Below are positions 20,437 to 33,138 of a stretch of DNA of 64,000 bases, piece by piece. Numbering within the stretch: position 1 is the first letter of the stretch; the number at the start of each line of letters is the position of its first letter. The stretch is from Ilex aquifolium. Lineage: Eukaryota; Streptophyta; Magnoliopsida; Aquifoliales; Aquifoliaceae. The notes beneath the pieces were generated by a model that was given only the letters and a program-made list of their open reading frames with translations, made no database searches and was not told the DNA's origin. The translations under genes and the position numbers were made by a program. The stretch covers positions 39,012,593 through 39,076,592 of the forward strand of contig OX637392.1 in assembly GCA_951799425.1 (NCBI GenBank). The letters are read 5' to 3'.

Positions 20437-20784
20437 TTAAAGGTACTCTTGCATAGTTCTTGCCTCAAAATCAAGTGGGTTATTCCCTTCATTCCTTGGT
20501 GGGGGAAAATGCGCTTGTTGGTTGGGCATTCTAGGTGGTTGAACTCCCCCACCACCTCGCATATTTGGGTTGACACCCACATTGTCAAATTGATCGGGAG
20601 GGGGATAGTGTAATCTTGGGTCATGCTCCCCATGTTCGGGCATTCCCCCACCCCTTTGGTCATTTAGGTTTGCACCTATATTTTCAACATTGTCACCCAC
20701 ATTCTCGGGTGGGTCTTGGTCGATGTTCATGTTGGGTCCTAAGGGTTGTCTAACTAATCGGTGATAGTCGTCCCTTCCCCACAT
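20437..20784 (-). CDS. gag N-terminal-like leader ORF (115 aa)
   Basis: The product starts MWGRDDYHRLVRQPLG and is rich in Asn, Gly, Pro and Asp (for example QFDNVGVNPNMRGGGG). It lies between the primer site and the main gag-pol frame, where the low-complexity N-terminus of Athila gag is expected. No domain is recognised. It is best read as part of the gag region rather than as a separate gene. Confidence 0.5.
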   Translation of the reverse strand: MWGRDDYHRLVRQPLGPNMNIDQDPPENVGDNVENIGANLNDQRGGGMPEHGEHDPRLHYPPPDQFDNVGVNPNMRGGGGVQPPRMPNQQAHFPPPRNEGNNPLDFEARTMQEYL

Positions 20785-20921
20785 GCAACAAAATATCTAT
20801 ACAAATGAAATTATCCACAAACAAGAATATGTACACGAAACAACGTACCTCAGCCCGTGATGAAGATCACGGGACTTACCTTCGTTGTTCGGAAATCACT
20901 TCCTTGATTTGAAACTTGCCT

Positions 20922-20939
20922 TCCCCGGCAACGGCGCCA
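20922..20939 (-). other. primer binding site, tRNA-Asp (Athila element 1)
   Basis: The minus strand reads TGGCGCCGTTGCCGGGGA three bases after the 5' LTR. This is the complement of the plant tRNA-Asp 3' end, the primer typical of Athila-like elements. The same 18 bases occur at 43885-43902. Confidence 0.92.
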
Positions 20940-20942
20940 AAA

Positions 20943-22852
20943 TGATTGTCACAAAAACGATATCTTTCCTAACCCCTAATTACTATCCCTCAATGTATGC
21001 AATGTATGGACGGGGGAGAAGAATTTCTTCCCCTAGGGATAGTGTCAAAAGGAAGGGCAATGAGGAAAGGGAAATGGGAAGATGTAAGTATAGGATATGT
21101 GTGCACAAAAATGCTCCCCAATCGCAAGGAGACTTTCGTGTGTCGTGAGTTACTTGGAAGAGTATTCCAAGGTCGTATCCACAGGGAAGGTAGTGAATCA
21201 AGGTTGAAATGATTTGGTAAAACACGAAAATGTAAAATCTTTAGTCTTGAAAGTTGATTGGTGAATTTTATGCTAATGAAAATGTAATGATAATATAAAT
21301 GTTGGCAATTCCAAAAGATCACTCCAATGGGTATACCACCTCAACTCAAATCACTCCTCCTATTGAGCATGAATGAACGCTTGAATCACGGAAAGCCGAG
21401 GATGGCATCGATGAGTATCTAAGCATGAATCGTGACTAAGCCTACGGTTTATCAAAGACTCATCAACACATCCATCTTCTATCCGGTCAAAACGAACCAT
21501 TTGACTCTAAAGGGAAAGAGGAGAAATAGTTGAAATGGTATCCCCAAGGGAGATCCCTCTTGGTCTTGCCAACTAGAGGATTTAGCTACTCATACTTGGA
21601 ATGGAAATAACTATGTAATGGAAAAGCATTCAAATCTATGAACTTCTAAGGTGGCTAAATATCAGGATTTATGAGCTAAAAGAACATGTATTTAAACCCA
21701 TTGCATAGCTATGAAAGATGAAATACTTGAAGCATTAATGGTGAAGCATTAAATGAACATTGAACTAACAAAACATGAAGGAAAAAACAACATTCATGGC
21801 ATTCAATGAACTACTAAGAGTCTTACTCAAGATTACAAGGCAATGCAGTAGAAGAAAATGCAAAAATCACAACTTTCTCTCTCTAGAAACTACTGTTCAT
21901 CTTCTTCTCCGCCCAGAGTTTCTCTCTCTAAAAAACCTATTACCAAAATGCTAAGTGAATAATAATTCTCTACCCTGGTCCTGACCATCCTTGGAGAAAA
22001 CTTCTTTTTCCCAAAACGTGCCTGGGTCAATCCCTGTAGTTCCCTGGTGTCACTCCTTGCAGTAGAGCTGAGTCTGGAATATGGAAATGCAGAATGTGTT
22101 CTGCAACCCCCAGCAGGTCCCCTTTTTTCTCCCTTTAATTAAAGCCATCTTGTAATCCATATCAATGCAGGGGTGAAGGAAGCTTCAGGGTGTGTAAGAG
22201 ATTTCAGGTAGCATGTAGAAGGAATGCATGTGGGACCCTCCAAGCTGCAAAGTTGAGTCGCAGGCTGTCTGGAGAAAAGTTGCAAAAACCTTCCGGAAGG
22301 TAGACATGAACCTACCGGAAGGTCGCTGAAAGAACAATTAAATGAAAAGAATCAAATGCAAGAACTTCCGGAAGGTCGACATCAGAAACAAAAATCTTCC
22401 GGAAGGTTCAGTCCAGTAGCCAAAACCTTCCGGAAGGTTCATTCCAGTAGACAAAACCTTCCGGAAGGTTTACTCCAGTAGCTAACATCTTCCGGAAGGT
22501 TCATTCCAGTGGATAAAACCTTCCGGAAGGTATTAGCTGTGAGAAGGTCATCCAGGGCTTTTTAACAACACCTTCCGGAAGGCCGACATACACCTTCCGG
22601 AAGGTTTTCTGACTGTGAGCAAAAATTGGATTTCTTTCTCCTCCAAACCTTCCTTAAAGCTTCCCCATATACTCCATTAGCCTCATACAATACCATGGGG
22701 GTTTAAGTTATGTCATTTACATCATTTTACATGCATTCACCCAAAATTCCATCAACCCATATTCAAAACTAAAACACTCCCATTTATTGACAAAAAGAAG
22801 TGAAACAAAAGCACGTTAGCACACAATACATGTCATTGTTATGTGCTAATCA
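20943..22852 (-). repeat. 5' LTR of Athila element 1
   Basis: It is the direct repeat partner of 8824-10807. Its CCTTCCGGAAGG array (about 22288-22605) has ten copies against twelve in the 3' LTR. It drives transcription of the element on the minus strand. Confidence 0.95.
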
Positions 22853-25800
22853 GGATCCCAGAGTTATGGGGCATCCCAGTCCCAGTCTTCAGTGGGGCAC
22901 ACACAGACACCTTATGTTCCTCCCTACCCCACTACGGGCCAGGGAAGCCAGTACCAGTTCCAGGGTGCTGCACAGACCCCTACTACATCACGTGCGAGTG
23001 CCACGCAATCAGGCCAGATGGGCCAGAGTTTGGGTCGAGGCCGAGGACAGGGCTCACAAGCCGGTACTTCGGGAACCCAGGGGCGTGTCTACGCCATGAT
23101 ACCTCAGACCGAGCCAGCAGACCAATCGGTGATACAGGGTACATTTCTACTCTCTCGTTTATGGGCTAGGGTATTATTTGATTCTGGTGCATCACATTCA
23201 TTTATTGCTGCATCTTGTGTGGAAGACTTGGGCTTAGAGGTTGAGACCTTGGAAGAGCCATTGCATGTGAGTTTTCCCTTAGGTGCTAGGGTGAGGGTTG
23301 GTCAGATATGTCGGGACTGTGAGTTAGAGATCTCTGGGATTCTACTCACCGTTGACCTTAGGGTCATGGACATGTCGGAGTTCGATGTCATCCTAGGAAT
23401 GGATTGGTTGACGGCACACCGTGTTGTTATTGACTGTGATCGGAAGAGGGTCACTGCTTATACGCCTGAGGGTGTTTGTTTCAAGTTCCAGGGGGACAAG
23501 CATGGTGCTTTACCCCAAGGGGTGTATGACTCCCGATGGCACGGGCAGTTGATGGGTTGGCTAGCAAGCCTTACCCTAGAGAACGAGGAGAGGCAGGAGT
23601 TGGGTCTACCTCGAGTGGTTTGTGAATACGAGGATGTTTTTCCGGATGAATTACCGGGATTACCTCCACATAGGGATGTAGACTTTACCATTGAGTTACA
23701 TCCTGGCACTTCGCCCATTTCTATGACTCCACATAGGATGGCGCCTGCTGAGTTGCAAGAACTCAAGGTCCAATTGCAGGAATTGTTGGACAGGGGGTTC
23801 ATTAGACCGAGTACCTCACCATGGGGCGCTCCGGTGTTATTTGCAAAGAAGAAGGACAACACCCTTCGACTCTGCATAGATTACCGGCAGTTAAATAGGG
23901 TTACTATCAAGAACAGGTACCCTTTGCCGAGGATTGATGACTTGTTTGATCAACTGAGAGGGGCGCGGGTCTACTCCAAAATAGATCTACGTACCGGTTA
24001 CCATCAGTTGAGGGTTAGGGAGGCAGATATCCCTAAGACGGCGTTCAGAACGCGGTATGGGCATTACGAGTTTACTGTCATGCCTTTCGGATTGACGAAT
24101 GCCCCGGCGGCATTCATGGATCTCATACATAGGGTGTTCCAACCCTACCTTGATCAATTTGTCGTAGTCTTTGTTGACGACATCTTGATCTATTCCAAGT
24201 CTGAGGAGGAGCATGAGGGTCACTTGAGGATCGTTCTTCAGATCTTGAGAGACCATCAGTTGTATGCCAAGTTCAGCAAGTGTGAGTTTTGGCTGACTGA
24301 GGTGAAATTTTTGGGACATGTAGTGTCGGCTTCGGGTGTATCCGTAGACCCGGAGAAGGTCGAGGCGGTGATGAATTGGGAGAGGCCGAAGTCAGTTTTC
24401 GAGATACGCAGTTTCTTGGGATTGGCTGGGTATTATCGGCGGTTTATCGAGGACTTCTCTAGGTTAGCTACACCTATGACGAAGTTGACTCGGAAGGAGA
24501 TTAAGTTTGAGTGGAATGATTCTTGCGAGAAGGCATTCCAGGAGTTGAAGAGGAGGCTTACTTCAGCTCCTATATTGATAGTCCCAGAAAGGGGACAGAG
24601 GTACACAGTCTATTGTGATGCCTCTAAGGACGGGCTCGGATGTGTGTTGATGCAGTCCGGGAGGGTCGTGGCTTATGGTTCTCGACAATTAAAGAACCAC
24701 GAGCAGAATTACCCTACGCATGATATGGAGTTGGCGGCTATTGTCTTTGCCTTGAAGGCTTGGCGCCACTACCTGTATGGTGAGCAGTTTGAGGTGTTTT
24801 CAGACCACAAGAGTCTGAAGTACATCTTTACACAGCGGGACCTCAACATGAGGCAACGCAGATGGATGGAGTTTCTGGAAGATTACGACTTCACGTTGCA
24901 TTACCATCCTGGTAAGGCAAATGTGGTGGCTGACGCACTTAGCCGGAAGTCAAGGGGAGTTTTGGCTAGTATGGCTTCCCGGGAGTGGGAAATGCTCGAA
25001 ACTGTGGGACAGTTTGGGCTACATTACATGGGGCAGGCTCAGGGTACCTTGGGAAGTTTGGTGGCTACGCCGTCCCTACTGAGCAGAGTGATTGAGTCTC
25101 AGGGGTAAGACCCAGAGATAGTGTCCATTAAGGACCGGGTGCAGTCGGGTACAGGTGACGAGGGCTGGGCCATTCATTTGGATGGTAGTCTTCGGTATAG
25201 GGGAAGGATTGTGGTTCCCCAATCTCCAGATCTAAGGGAGGAGATTCTTAGGGAATTTCATTGTTCCCGTTTTGCGGTTCATCCAGGGGGCACGAAGATG
25301 TATCATGATCTTCGTCGCCAGTATTATTGGAGTGGGATGAAGAGACAAGTTGGTGAAATGGTTGGTAGATGTCTCACATGTCAGCAAGTGAAGGCTGAAC
25401 ACCAGAGACCAGCGGGATTACTCCAGCCTTTGGAAGTAGCTGAGTGGAAGTGGGAGCATGTCACGATGGATTTTGTGACTCACTTGCCACGGACATCGCG
25501 GGGACATGATGCGGTGTGGGTGATAGTGGACCGGCTTACGAAGTCGGCACACTTCTTGGCTGTGCGGATGACCTTCACATTGGAGGAATTCTGTAGGTTA
25601 TATATACGGGAGATTGTCCGATTGCATGGGGTGCCCGTATCTATAGTATCGGATCGGGATCCCAGATTCACATCTCATTTTTGGGAGAGTTTCCAGCGAA
25701 CCATGGGGACTCAGTTGATGATGAGCACTGCTTTTCATCCCCAGACGGACGGTCAGTCTGAGAGGACCATCCAGACACTAGAGGACATGCTGCGTGCATG

Positions 25801-26636
25801 CGTCCTAGACCTCAAGGGAAGCTGGGAAGATCACTTACCCTTGGTAGAGTTTGCCTATAACAATAGTTATCAGGCGAGCATACAGATGGCACCCTATGAG
25901 GCATTATATGGGAGGCCTTGTAGATCTCCGGTTTGTTGGACGGAGGTTGGAGAGAGACCCTCTACGGGTCCAGAGTTGATTAGAGACACCTCAGAGAAGG
26001 TGGATTTGATACGGAAGCGTCTTCTCACGGCGCAGAGCAGGCAGAAGAGCTATGCCGACAGACGGCGGCGACCTCTAGAGTTTGAGGTGGGTGATCATGT
26101 CTTCTTGAAGGTGATGCCTACAAGAGGAGTGGTCAGGTTCGGCAAGCGAGGAAAGTTGTCGCCGAGGTATATCGGGCCCTTCGAGGTACTCGAGAGGGTT
26201 GGTACAGTTGCTTACCGGTTGGCGTTACCGCCTGATTTAGCAGGTGTTCACGCAGTATTCCATGTCTCTATGCTCCGGAAGTACACCCCAGATCCTACTC
26301 ATGTGGTGGATTGGGGCGAGCTTGTGGTTGATACTGATGGGACCTTCGAGGAGGGACCGGTGCGTATCATGGATAGCCGGGAACAGGTTTTGCGAGGCAA
26401 GACCGTGCGGCTGTTGAAGGTGCTTTGGCAGCACCGGGGAGTAGAGGAGGCAACATGGGAGCGTGAGGACACCATACGTGCTAATTACCCTTTCCTGTTT
26501 GAGGATAGAGGTACATTTTCATACTTACAGCTTGGTATCATCACTTTGGGTATAAATTACTTGTTGCATATGCATGCTATTAAATGTGTATGTGTACGTG
26601 AATTTCGGGGACAAAATTCTTTTAAGGGGGGAAGAA
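22853..26636 (+). pseudogene. pol of the Tekay chromovirus, with chromodomain
   Basis: Coding resumes right after the nested element. The order is a protease with [10 protein letters not shown] (about 23.18 kb), a reverse transcriptase with [11 protein letters not shown] (about 24.17 kb), an RNase H with [10 protein letters not shown] (about 24.61 kb) and an integrase with a zinc finger, VTMDFVTHLP, IVSDRDPRFTS and GQSERTIQTLEDML. Last comes a C-terminal chromodomain-like block (GVEEATWEREDTIRANYPF, about 26.44-26.51 kb). The chromodomain is known in this group to steer integration to heterochromatin. The coding part looks nearly whole, with about one break besides the nested insertion. The purine tract AAGGGGGGAAGAA at 26624-26636 is the 3' polypurine tract. 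Confidence 0.9.
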
Positions 26637-29242
26637 TGTGAAACCCGGGAAAATTTGAACTTTTTCTGAAAAAAGGGCAAAATGGTAATTTGCCATTACT
26701 GCACGTATTTAAAATACATATGTTCTAGACCTCGGATGAGGAAACGGAGTGCGTCGTTGGATTCGCAACGCGAAATCTAGTGACCACCAGAAATTTCGTT
26801 GAATTCCGAGATAGTCGAATTTTGCACGTAGTTCGAGACGACTGCGTGGCGATTGACCTTTTAAAGGTCCCCAAAAACGAGAAATATTAAAATTCCTTAT
26901 AATTGGATTAATGTGCCAATAAAATTTATTTGGACTTAATGAGTCGTTTCGGGACGAAAAACGGACCCGAAAGTAATAAACGAGCGGTGCGATGTAGACC
27001 ACACATTTAAAACTATATAAAGGGACAAATATCTGCATTTTAGGCAGAAAATTTCTGCCTTTGTGCTGGGTTCAACGTGTGGGAGAAAGAGAGAGAGAAA
27101 AAAGAGAACTTCAAGCTTCCTTCGGCGATTCCCGGACTTCCGTCGCTCGGATTCCGTCGAGCTAGAAGGGAGAAGTGATCTACGCGACAAGGGCTACGCG
27201 TGGGCACCAAAAACAAGGAATTTCACCGAAGATCCAAAGAGGCGATCTTGAGAGATTCAAAGTTTTGGAGTGGTTTTGGTGTTTTTAGGGGTTTTCTACA
27301 CTCCTAAAAGGTAGGATCTTTCCTACTTGGGATTATTCTTACCTTAGGTGTTAGTAGACTAAGGGTTAAAAGTTATATATGCATATGTTATGGTAATGGA
27401 AAAGGGAGCATAGAGTTGGCCTAGGCTAACTTCTAGCTTGATTTTATTACATAGGAGTTCCATGTGTTTCCTCTTATAACTTGGTGAAATTTGAGCTATA
27501 TGGTTGCTTGGAATGTGTTATGTGAAAACATGACTTTAATGACTACTAGGTGTTTGATAAAATGCCTAGGTGAAAATGGTGTGTGTTACTTGCATGATGC
27601 TATGTTATAACATGCTTGGGTGATTGTGAAATCATATGCTTAGGATATGGTTGTTGGATGAAGAGTGTTGTTGATATATGCATGAAATGATATATTGAAC
27701 ATAATGAGATATGGTAGTTATGTGCTTTTGATATAATTGCCATTGATGTATTGGAAATGTTTATATGTTTGTCATGAGCATATTGAGCATTATTCTGTGT
27801 GCAATGGAACATCACATTGCATTTTCACGGGGATATCGCATCCATAGATATGAGTGGGTGTGTGTGCATGTTATACATGATTAATCAATCACAATTCTTG
27901 GTGCTTGGTGGATGGGCTCGGGAATGTTGGAACGAAGTTTCGACTGAGTCGCATGGTTGCATGGAAAAACTTGTGTCGGGTGTAGCAAGTAGGGCTAGAC
28001 ACTCCCTCGGGTGAAAAACCCGGAACCACTTGGTTCAGTCACTTGCCGGCGGTGCAATTCCAGAAAAGTGACACGGTGTACGGAACCGGCGGTGTGATTC
28101 CGAAGATCCGTTGCCCAACAAAGACACAAGGGTTTTGTTATAAAAACACCCATTCAATGGGTAGCTTCCAACAATGATCCGGTTTTGGGAAAATATGATT
28201 TCTTTTCAAATGATCATTGGAAGGTTTTTCTCCGTCAATAGACGGGTCATCACACATTAGCATTGCATTGTGTTGAGGGAGTCGGTGAGGACTCGGAATG
28301 GGTTGCATGAATCAGTTTTCATCTCATTTCATTGCATGGCATTGTTGCATTCCAACATTGAATGCATAGTGTGTGTGGAATGATTGATTACATGTTGTAT
28401 GTGAATATTACATGAGCATGAGCATCTAGGGGGGAGTAACCTCCGTAGGAAGTTTTCTACTGGGCGTTGCGCTCACCCTATACGGGAAACAATTTCAGGT
28501 GTCGGGTTTACACCGGCGATTGGCTCCCATGGAGAGCATCAAGGGTGAAGGGGGCCTAAGTGCGGCCTTATCTCAAGATTTTTGTAAACCTTTTGTTTTA
28601 CAATGGTTTATGACATGTAAAGTTTGTATAAACAAACTTATTTCATTCCCTTTTTGAATTATATTTGTATGGGATAGATTGTAATGGTTGTGTATGGATC
28701 TTGTGCAAAATGTAAAAATATAGTTGTACATGTCTTGGATGATGTGGAATTGAGTTAGGATGAATTGGAAATGAAAAATGGAGCAAGAAAGCAAATCTGG
28801 GCAGCAACTACCGGTAGTCAATGGGTAACTACCGGTAGTCGACTGTCCAGTGTGTATTGGCTACCGGTAGACAACAGGTAGTCGTAACTCCAGAAGGTTT
28901 CGGCTACCGGTAGACAACAGGTAGTCGTAACTCCAGAATGTTTCGGCTACCGGTAGCCGATAAACAGCTACCGGTAGCCAGTCCAAAAATCTGAAATTTT
29001 TTAAATGTGTTGCCAAATCTTTGGGCTTTGAATTTCCTTCCTTTAAATGATTAAAGTGGACCCTAATGGGGTACAAACCACGGTGTATGAGACTTTAAAT
29101 GAATGTTAAACCGAATTTTCATTATGGGTTATAATCCCGGCTTAAAGATATTCTTGATGTGGTGTCGGGTTGAGCGATATCCACGGATGTTTCCGCAGGT
29201 TGATGGGTTATCAACGGGACCCCCGGATTTTGGGGCGTCACA
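26637..29242 (+). repeat. 3' LTR of the Tekay chromovirus
   Basis: The LTR spans TGTGAAACCC to GGGGCGTCACA. The TATA box is TATATAA at 27014-27020, and the CTACCGGTAG array lies at about 28808-28978. It lacks the solo LTR seen in the 5' LTR, which defines that insertion exactly (between 28505 and 28506, after GTTTA). Confidence 0.95.
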
Positions 29243-29860
29243 ATGTTAATATCCGATCATGAGATTATGTCAAATTTCGATTCTATTCAAATACCCGTTC
29301 TTCAGAAATGTTACATGTGATATTAATTGCTTCGTTAACAATATTCCAATCACATGTAACTAGTGAGAGAATAGTCACTATAACGAATATGTATTAGTTG
29401 CTGAGTGTATTTCAGGAAAAGATTGACATCAAGACTACCATGAAAGATGGTAATATTTCTGGAGTGATTTTTGAAAACAAAAGAAATCATCACACACACA
29501 CACACACAAGTTTTTATAAAAATATATAGATAATGTTACAACTAACGTGTGTTACTCTTGTAGTGATCAGAAAAAGGAAGTATTTTAGCAATGCACAGGA
29601 ATACTGATTTAATTATGAGAAGTATAAGTTATAAACTCCTAACTACTAAAGTTTGTAGGCAGCTTTACTGAAAACCTTCACGAGACAAAACTCGTCCACT
29701 AGGGATCACCTAGGGGTTTAACGGCTTATTGCATATGCTAAATGCAATCGTGAAAAAATCTACGAAAATAATTTTACCTCTGTTATGTTATTATTATTTT
29801 GTGAAATAATTTCTATAATTTGTGTTTACTAGGGACTAGTAAAGTTTAAGTTGGGGGGTG
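29243..29860 (+). mobile_element. element A resumed: 3' non-coding region and polypurine tract
   Basis: This continues the host element after the Tekay 3' duplication ATGTT. It aligns with 53.68-54.29 kb of element 3. It holds a (CA)n microsatellite near 29492-29509, three adjacent hairpins (29680-29747), the stem-loop TTTACTAG-GGA-CTAGTAAA (29825-29843) and the tract AAGTTGGGGGGTG (29848-29860), which abuts the LTR. Confidence 0.85.
29680..29747 (+). other. three tandem hairpins, conserved with element 3
   Basis: ACGAG-ACAAAA-CTCGT (29680-29695), CTAGG-GATCA-CCTAG (29699-29713) and TTGCAT-ATGCTAA-ATGCAA (29729-29747) follow one another. The counterparts at 54132-54200 keep every stem, while most changes fall in loops and linkers. 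A structured RNA is the simplest reading; its role is unknown. Confidence 0.6.
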
Positions 29861-30746
29861 TGATTAACCCTAATTAGTGTATAAATTAAAATGATTAAGT
29901 AATCAATTTTGTAAGATAAAACAAGTAAATATTATGAATTATAGTTTGTGCTTAAATTAAAGTTTTAAATACTTTATGTTTAAAGTTCAGGGTCAAATGA
30001 AGAAATACTGAAGAATACAAGACAAATGTGCAAAGCTTGAAGTCACAAAGGACCAAGGTGCAATAAAGAAACTTGGACCAATAAGAAGCTGACAAGTGGC
30101 AGCCCAAGAAGACTACACCTAGCACCACTGCAAGACACCAACCTTCCGGAAGGTTGGGCTAGTGGTTGGGACCCTGACAAGTGGCAGCTCCAGAAGAACG
30201 ACACCTAGGACCCCTACTGCAAGGCATAACCTTTTGGAAGGTTGGGAAAATGGTTGGGACCACCCTCCCCCCTCTATAAATAGGGGTGCCTTGTTTAGTT
30301 TTCAAACCATTCCTTCCAAGCCTTCCAATACCTCTTCCTTCAAGACCGGCCACACCAAAGCCAAAGAGAGAAAGAAAGAAAGAGAAAGTCTTAGCCGGTC
30401 CGTGATACACTTTTATTGTTACTCTGTATTTCTACATTTCTATTGTATCTTTCTATTCGGATAGTTGAACTACCGCCACTTTTGTGTCTTAAATGATAAT
30501 AAAGGTGGTTGTGTTTCAATTGTTCCTTGTGAAAGAAGTTGTACAATTTACCATTTAATTTTAGTTGTAATGACGAATAGTCACACTCCTTGTTTTTCTA
30601 TAGCAATGGAGCGTGAGTAGTCGTGTATACCCTTCAAACTAGGGTAAACATATGTATAATATTGGTTAGATTATGGAAATGCTACTGTTTTATTTATATG
30701 TTTATTTATATATGTATTATATGCTTAATGCATGATAGAGTGATGT
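29861..30746 (+). repeat. 3' LTR of element A (5' portion)
   Basis: It begins TGATTAACCC directly after the polypurine tract. A tandem duplication of roughly 90 bp carries AACCTTCCGGAAGGTT (30140-30155) and AACCTTTTGGAAGGTT (30228-30243), just upstream of the TATA box at 30275-30282. The LTR is interrupted by the solo LTR at 30747, and its true end was not located. Confidence 0.8.
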
Positions 30747-32977
30747 TGTAACACCCCGCATTTTCGTTCATATAGATATATAGATATAGCAAATAATGGT
30801 TGTAAAGATGTGGATAGGGGTATTGAAGTGTGTTTGAACTTTGTAAATTTGAAAATGAAAGATTTAAAATGTTAATGAAAATCATAGTTGAAATTTAGTT
30901 TTAGTGAGTGAAAATATAAAATGTTAGGTCCTATAACTTGTATTAGATAGGTTTGGTGTATAAATATGCGTTGGAGAGGTTTGTGATGGATTTGGTTAGT
31001 TTTGGAATGGATTGGAAATGGAAAACAAAAGAAATAGGCAAAACTGGGTAAATGGTACCGGTACTGAATGGTACCGGTTCCCCGATTCCAGAAGGTTTCT
31101 TGTACCGGTACTGGGTACCGGTACTGAATGGTACCGGTACTCACCGAAACCAGACTGTTTATTTTAAAGTCGCGAATTTCGGCCTCTCTATCTCTCCCTA
31201 TAAATACTTAAGGCCGACTAATTGAGCCACATTTCAGCCTTCTAAACCCTAGGCACCTTTAGAGAGAAAGAGAGGGAGAGAAGAACATCAAAGATAAGGA
31301 GAGATACACCATTTTAGAAGATTAAAACCCTAGATTTCTAAGATTTCACTTCTCTACTCATTCTCTATTCTTCCATTCTTCACCCACTCTCACCCAAATC
31401 TTTTGAAAACCCTAGGGAGAGGAGATTAAAAGGAAAAGAAAGGAAAGCAAGAAGGTCTTGAAGCTTGGGTATTTGGCTTAAACTCTTGAGCATTGAGGTA
31501 GGGGATTTCTTCCTATGTTCTTACATTGAGGCTAGGGCTAAATTATATGTATTCTTTTGGTTTAAAATCCTATGTACTTGCTATTAAATACTTGATTTCT
31601 TGTCTTCTTGCATTCATTTCTTTGTTTTAAACATTTTGGTAGTTGGGTAACTATTAAAGCTATCTTTTGCACTCTCAAACCCTAGTTTTAAGAAAAATGA
31701 ATCTTTCTTCTTTACATTTCCTTTGTTCTCACCATCAAAACCTTAGTGCTTGATATATTACAACCAAATGATGTTTATGGTGATCTCTTGCTCTTTTTCT
31801 TCAATTATGCTATGGTACAAATAGTGAAATTTGGGGGATTTCTTGTGAATTGAGAAATGTTTGTAATGATCTCTCTTGTATGATTGTTGTGATGGACTTG
31901 GATTGCCTTCGAGCATTGCCGTAGAGTGTTAGAGGTTAGTCTATCCTGGTGGGGGTGAGATGGTTGCCTAACACTTGTAGTGGGTGGTTATTTGGTAATA
32001 ACCACCACTATTGTTCACTGGAATTCGAACGAGGGGTGGTATACCTTTCCTGGGAAGGGACTCGTCACTGCCATTGGGATGGTAGACGCCTCTTCCTAAA
32101 GTACTTGTGATTGTGATGGTGATTGGTGAACTAGGTATAAGTCGTTGGGTAGATTCATGGGAAGCAATCAATATACATGAGAACATGAGATTATTAGTAT
32201 TGTTACAGAATGGTTTCCAACAAGTGCTTGTGGAGGTATGAGAATCCACAAGAACCTGTTGGAAATGGTTATGGTGATAATTGTGACTGAGATTTACGGT
32301 TCATTTAAATTATTGCGAACATTTAAACTTGAGATCTATTTAAAATATCCTGCTTTTCCTTCAAAATGTTATATATGCTATTTGTGAAAATGAGACCAAC
32401 CGTTTTATATGCTTTCCTAAACCTTGTTTGAGTTTGAGAAGATTTTGCTACAGAGCTTCGTGCTCATCCCCTACAATTAACATTTTTCAGATTATGCTAT
32501 AGAGGAGGAGCTTGACGCTAATGAGCCGGGCCTTGGGGAAGCCTCATTAGAGGGGTACCTGGATCCCGAGTGGGACATTTAGAGATGCCCTTTTATTTTT
32601 GTACTAGACTAGGAACCAATATGTACAAACATTGTAAAGTCTAGTTTCTTTTGAAATTCCGCTGCAATATATTCATGTAATTCTTTTGGGTTGTAATGGC
32701 CTTAGTTTGGCTTATTCTTTTGGGATGATTGTTGTGGATAGTATATATGGTGAATGAAATACTTTGGATTTGATGGTTAGATAGACCCGGTGTGGTCAAT
32801 GTATTATACATGTACAGGTTGTGAGTTTTGGGAGAGCTTCCCGTACGAAGGAGACTCTGCCCAAATTTTGTTAAAATTAAGAATGTTTCTTATTTGATGG
32901 ATATATATTTAGTTGCTCTCATGACATGAATGGTTTCATAGTGTAATGCCGTCCAGGGTGGTATTTGGGGCGTTACA
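30747..32977 (+). mobile_element. solo LTR of a chromovirus-like gypsy element
   Basis: The unit TGTAACACCC...GGGGCGTTACA is flanked by GATGT on both sides (30742-30746 and 32978-32982), with no internal region. The TATA box is at 31199-31206. Five GTACCGGTAC or near copies (31055-31140) lie 60-145 bp upstream of it. The 3' end is closely related to the minus-strand LTR at 63619-64000. Confidence 0.92.
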
Positions 32978-33138
32978 GATGTACATAATTCTGGTGCTGT
33001 GCCTGGAATTATGTCATCAGTGTATCATAAGACCATCCAGTTAAAGATTCACGATGTTCCTACCAATATGGCTTGTCCTCCATTGGAACGTTGAGGATTT
33101 TCTACTGATGTGTGGTGCAAAACCTAAATGATCCTCAA

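Larger units (their letters stand above)
8824..22852 (-). mobile_element. Athila-type Ty3/gypsy element 1, whole-looking
   Basis: It runs on the minus strand from 22852 to 8824. In element orientation it starts TGATTAGCAC and ends GTGACAATCA, with GGATC target duplications at 8819-8823 and 22853-22857. Order: 5' LTR, tRNA-Asp primer site, gag-pol, internal hairpin plus purine tract, palindrome array, accessory ORF, hairpin plus polypurine tract, 3' LTR. The two LTRs show only about five single-base differences by eye plus one copy-number change, so it is very recent and younger than or close in age to its Tekay host. The main coding frame is uninterrupted. Confidence 0.95.
3065..29242 (+). 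mobile_element. Tekay/Del-type chromovirus (Ty3/gypsy), with nested insertions
   Basis: The element starts TGTGAAACCC and ends GGGGCGTCACA, with ATGTT target duplications at 3060-3064 and 29243-29247. The order is 5' LTR, tRNA-iMet primer site, gag, pol with an integrase C-terminal chromodomain, polypurine tract, 3' LTR. Two later insertions lie inside it: a solo LTR (4985-6817) in the 5' LTR and an Athila element (8824-22852) between gag and pol. Apart from these insertions and a few short indels, the LTRs show roughly ten single-base differences by eye over about 2.6 kb, so the insertion is young, probably well under a million years. The coding part is split by the nested element and has about one further break. 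Confidence 0.93.
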
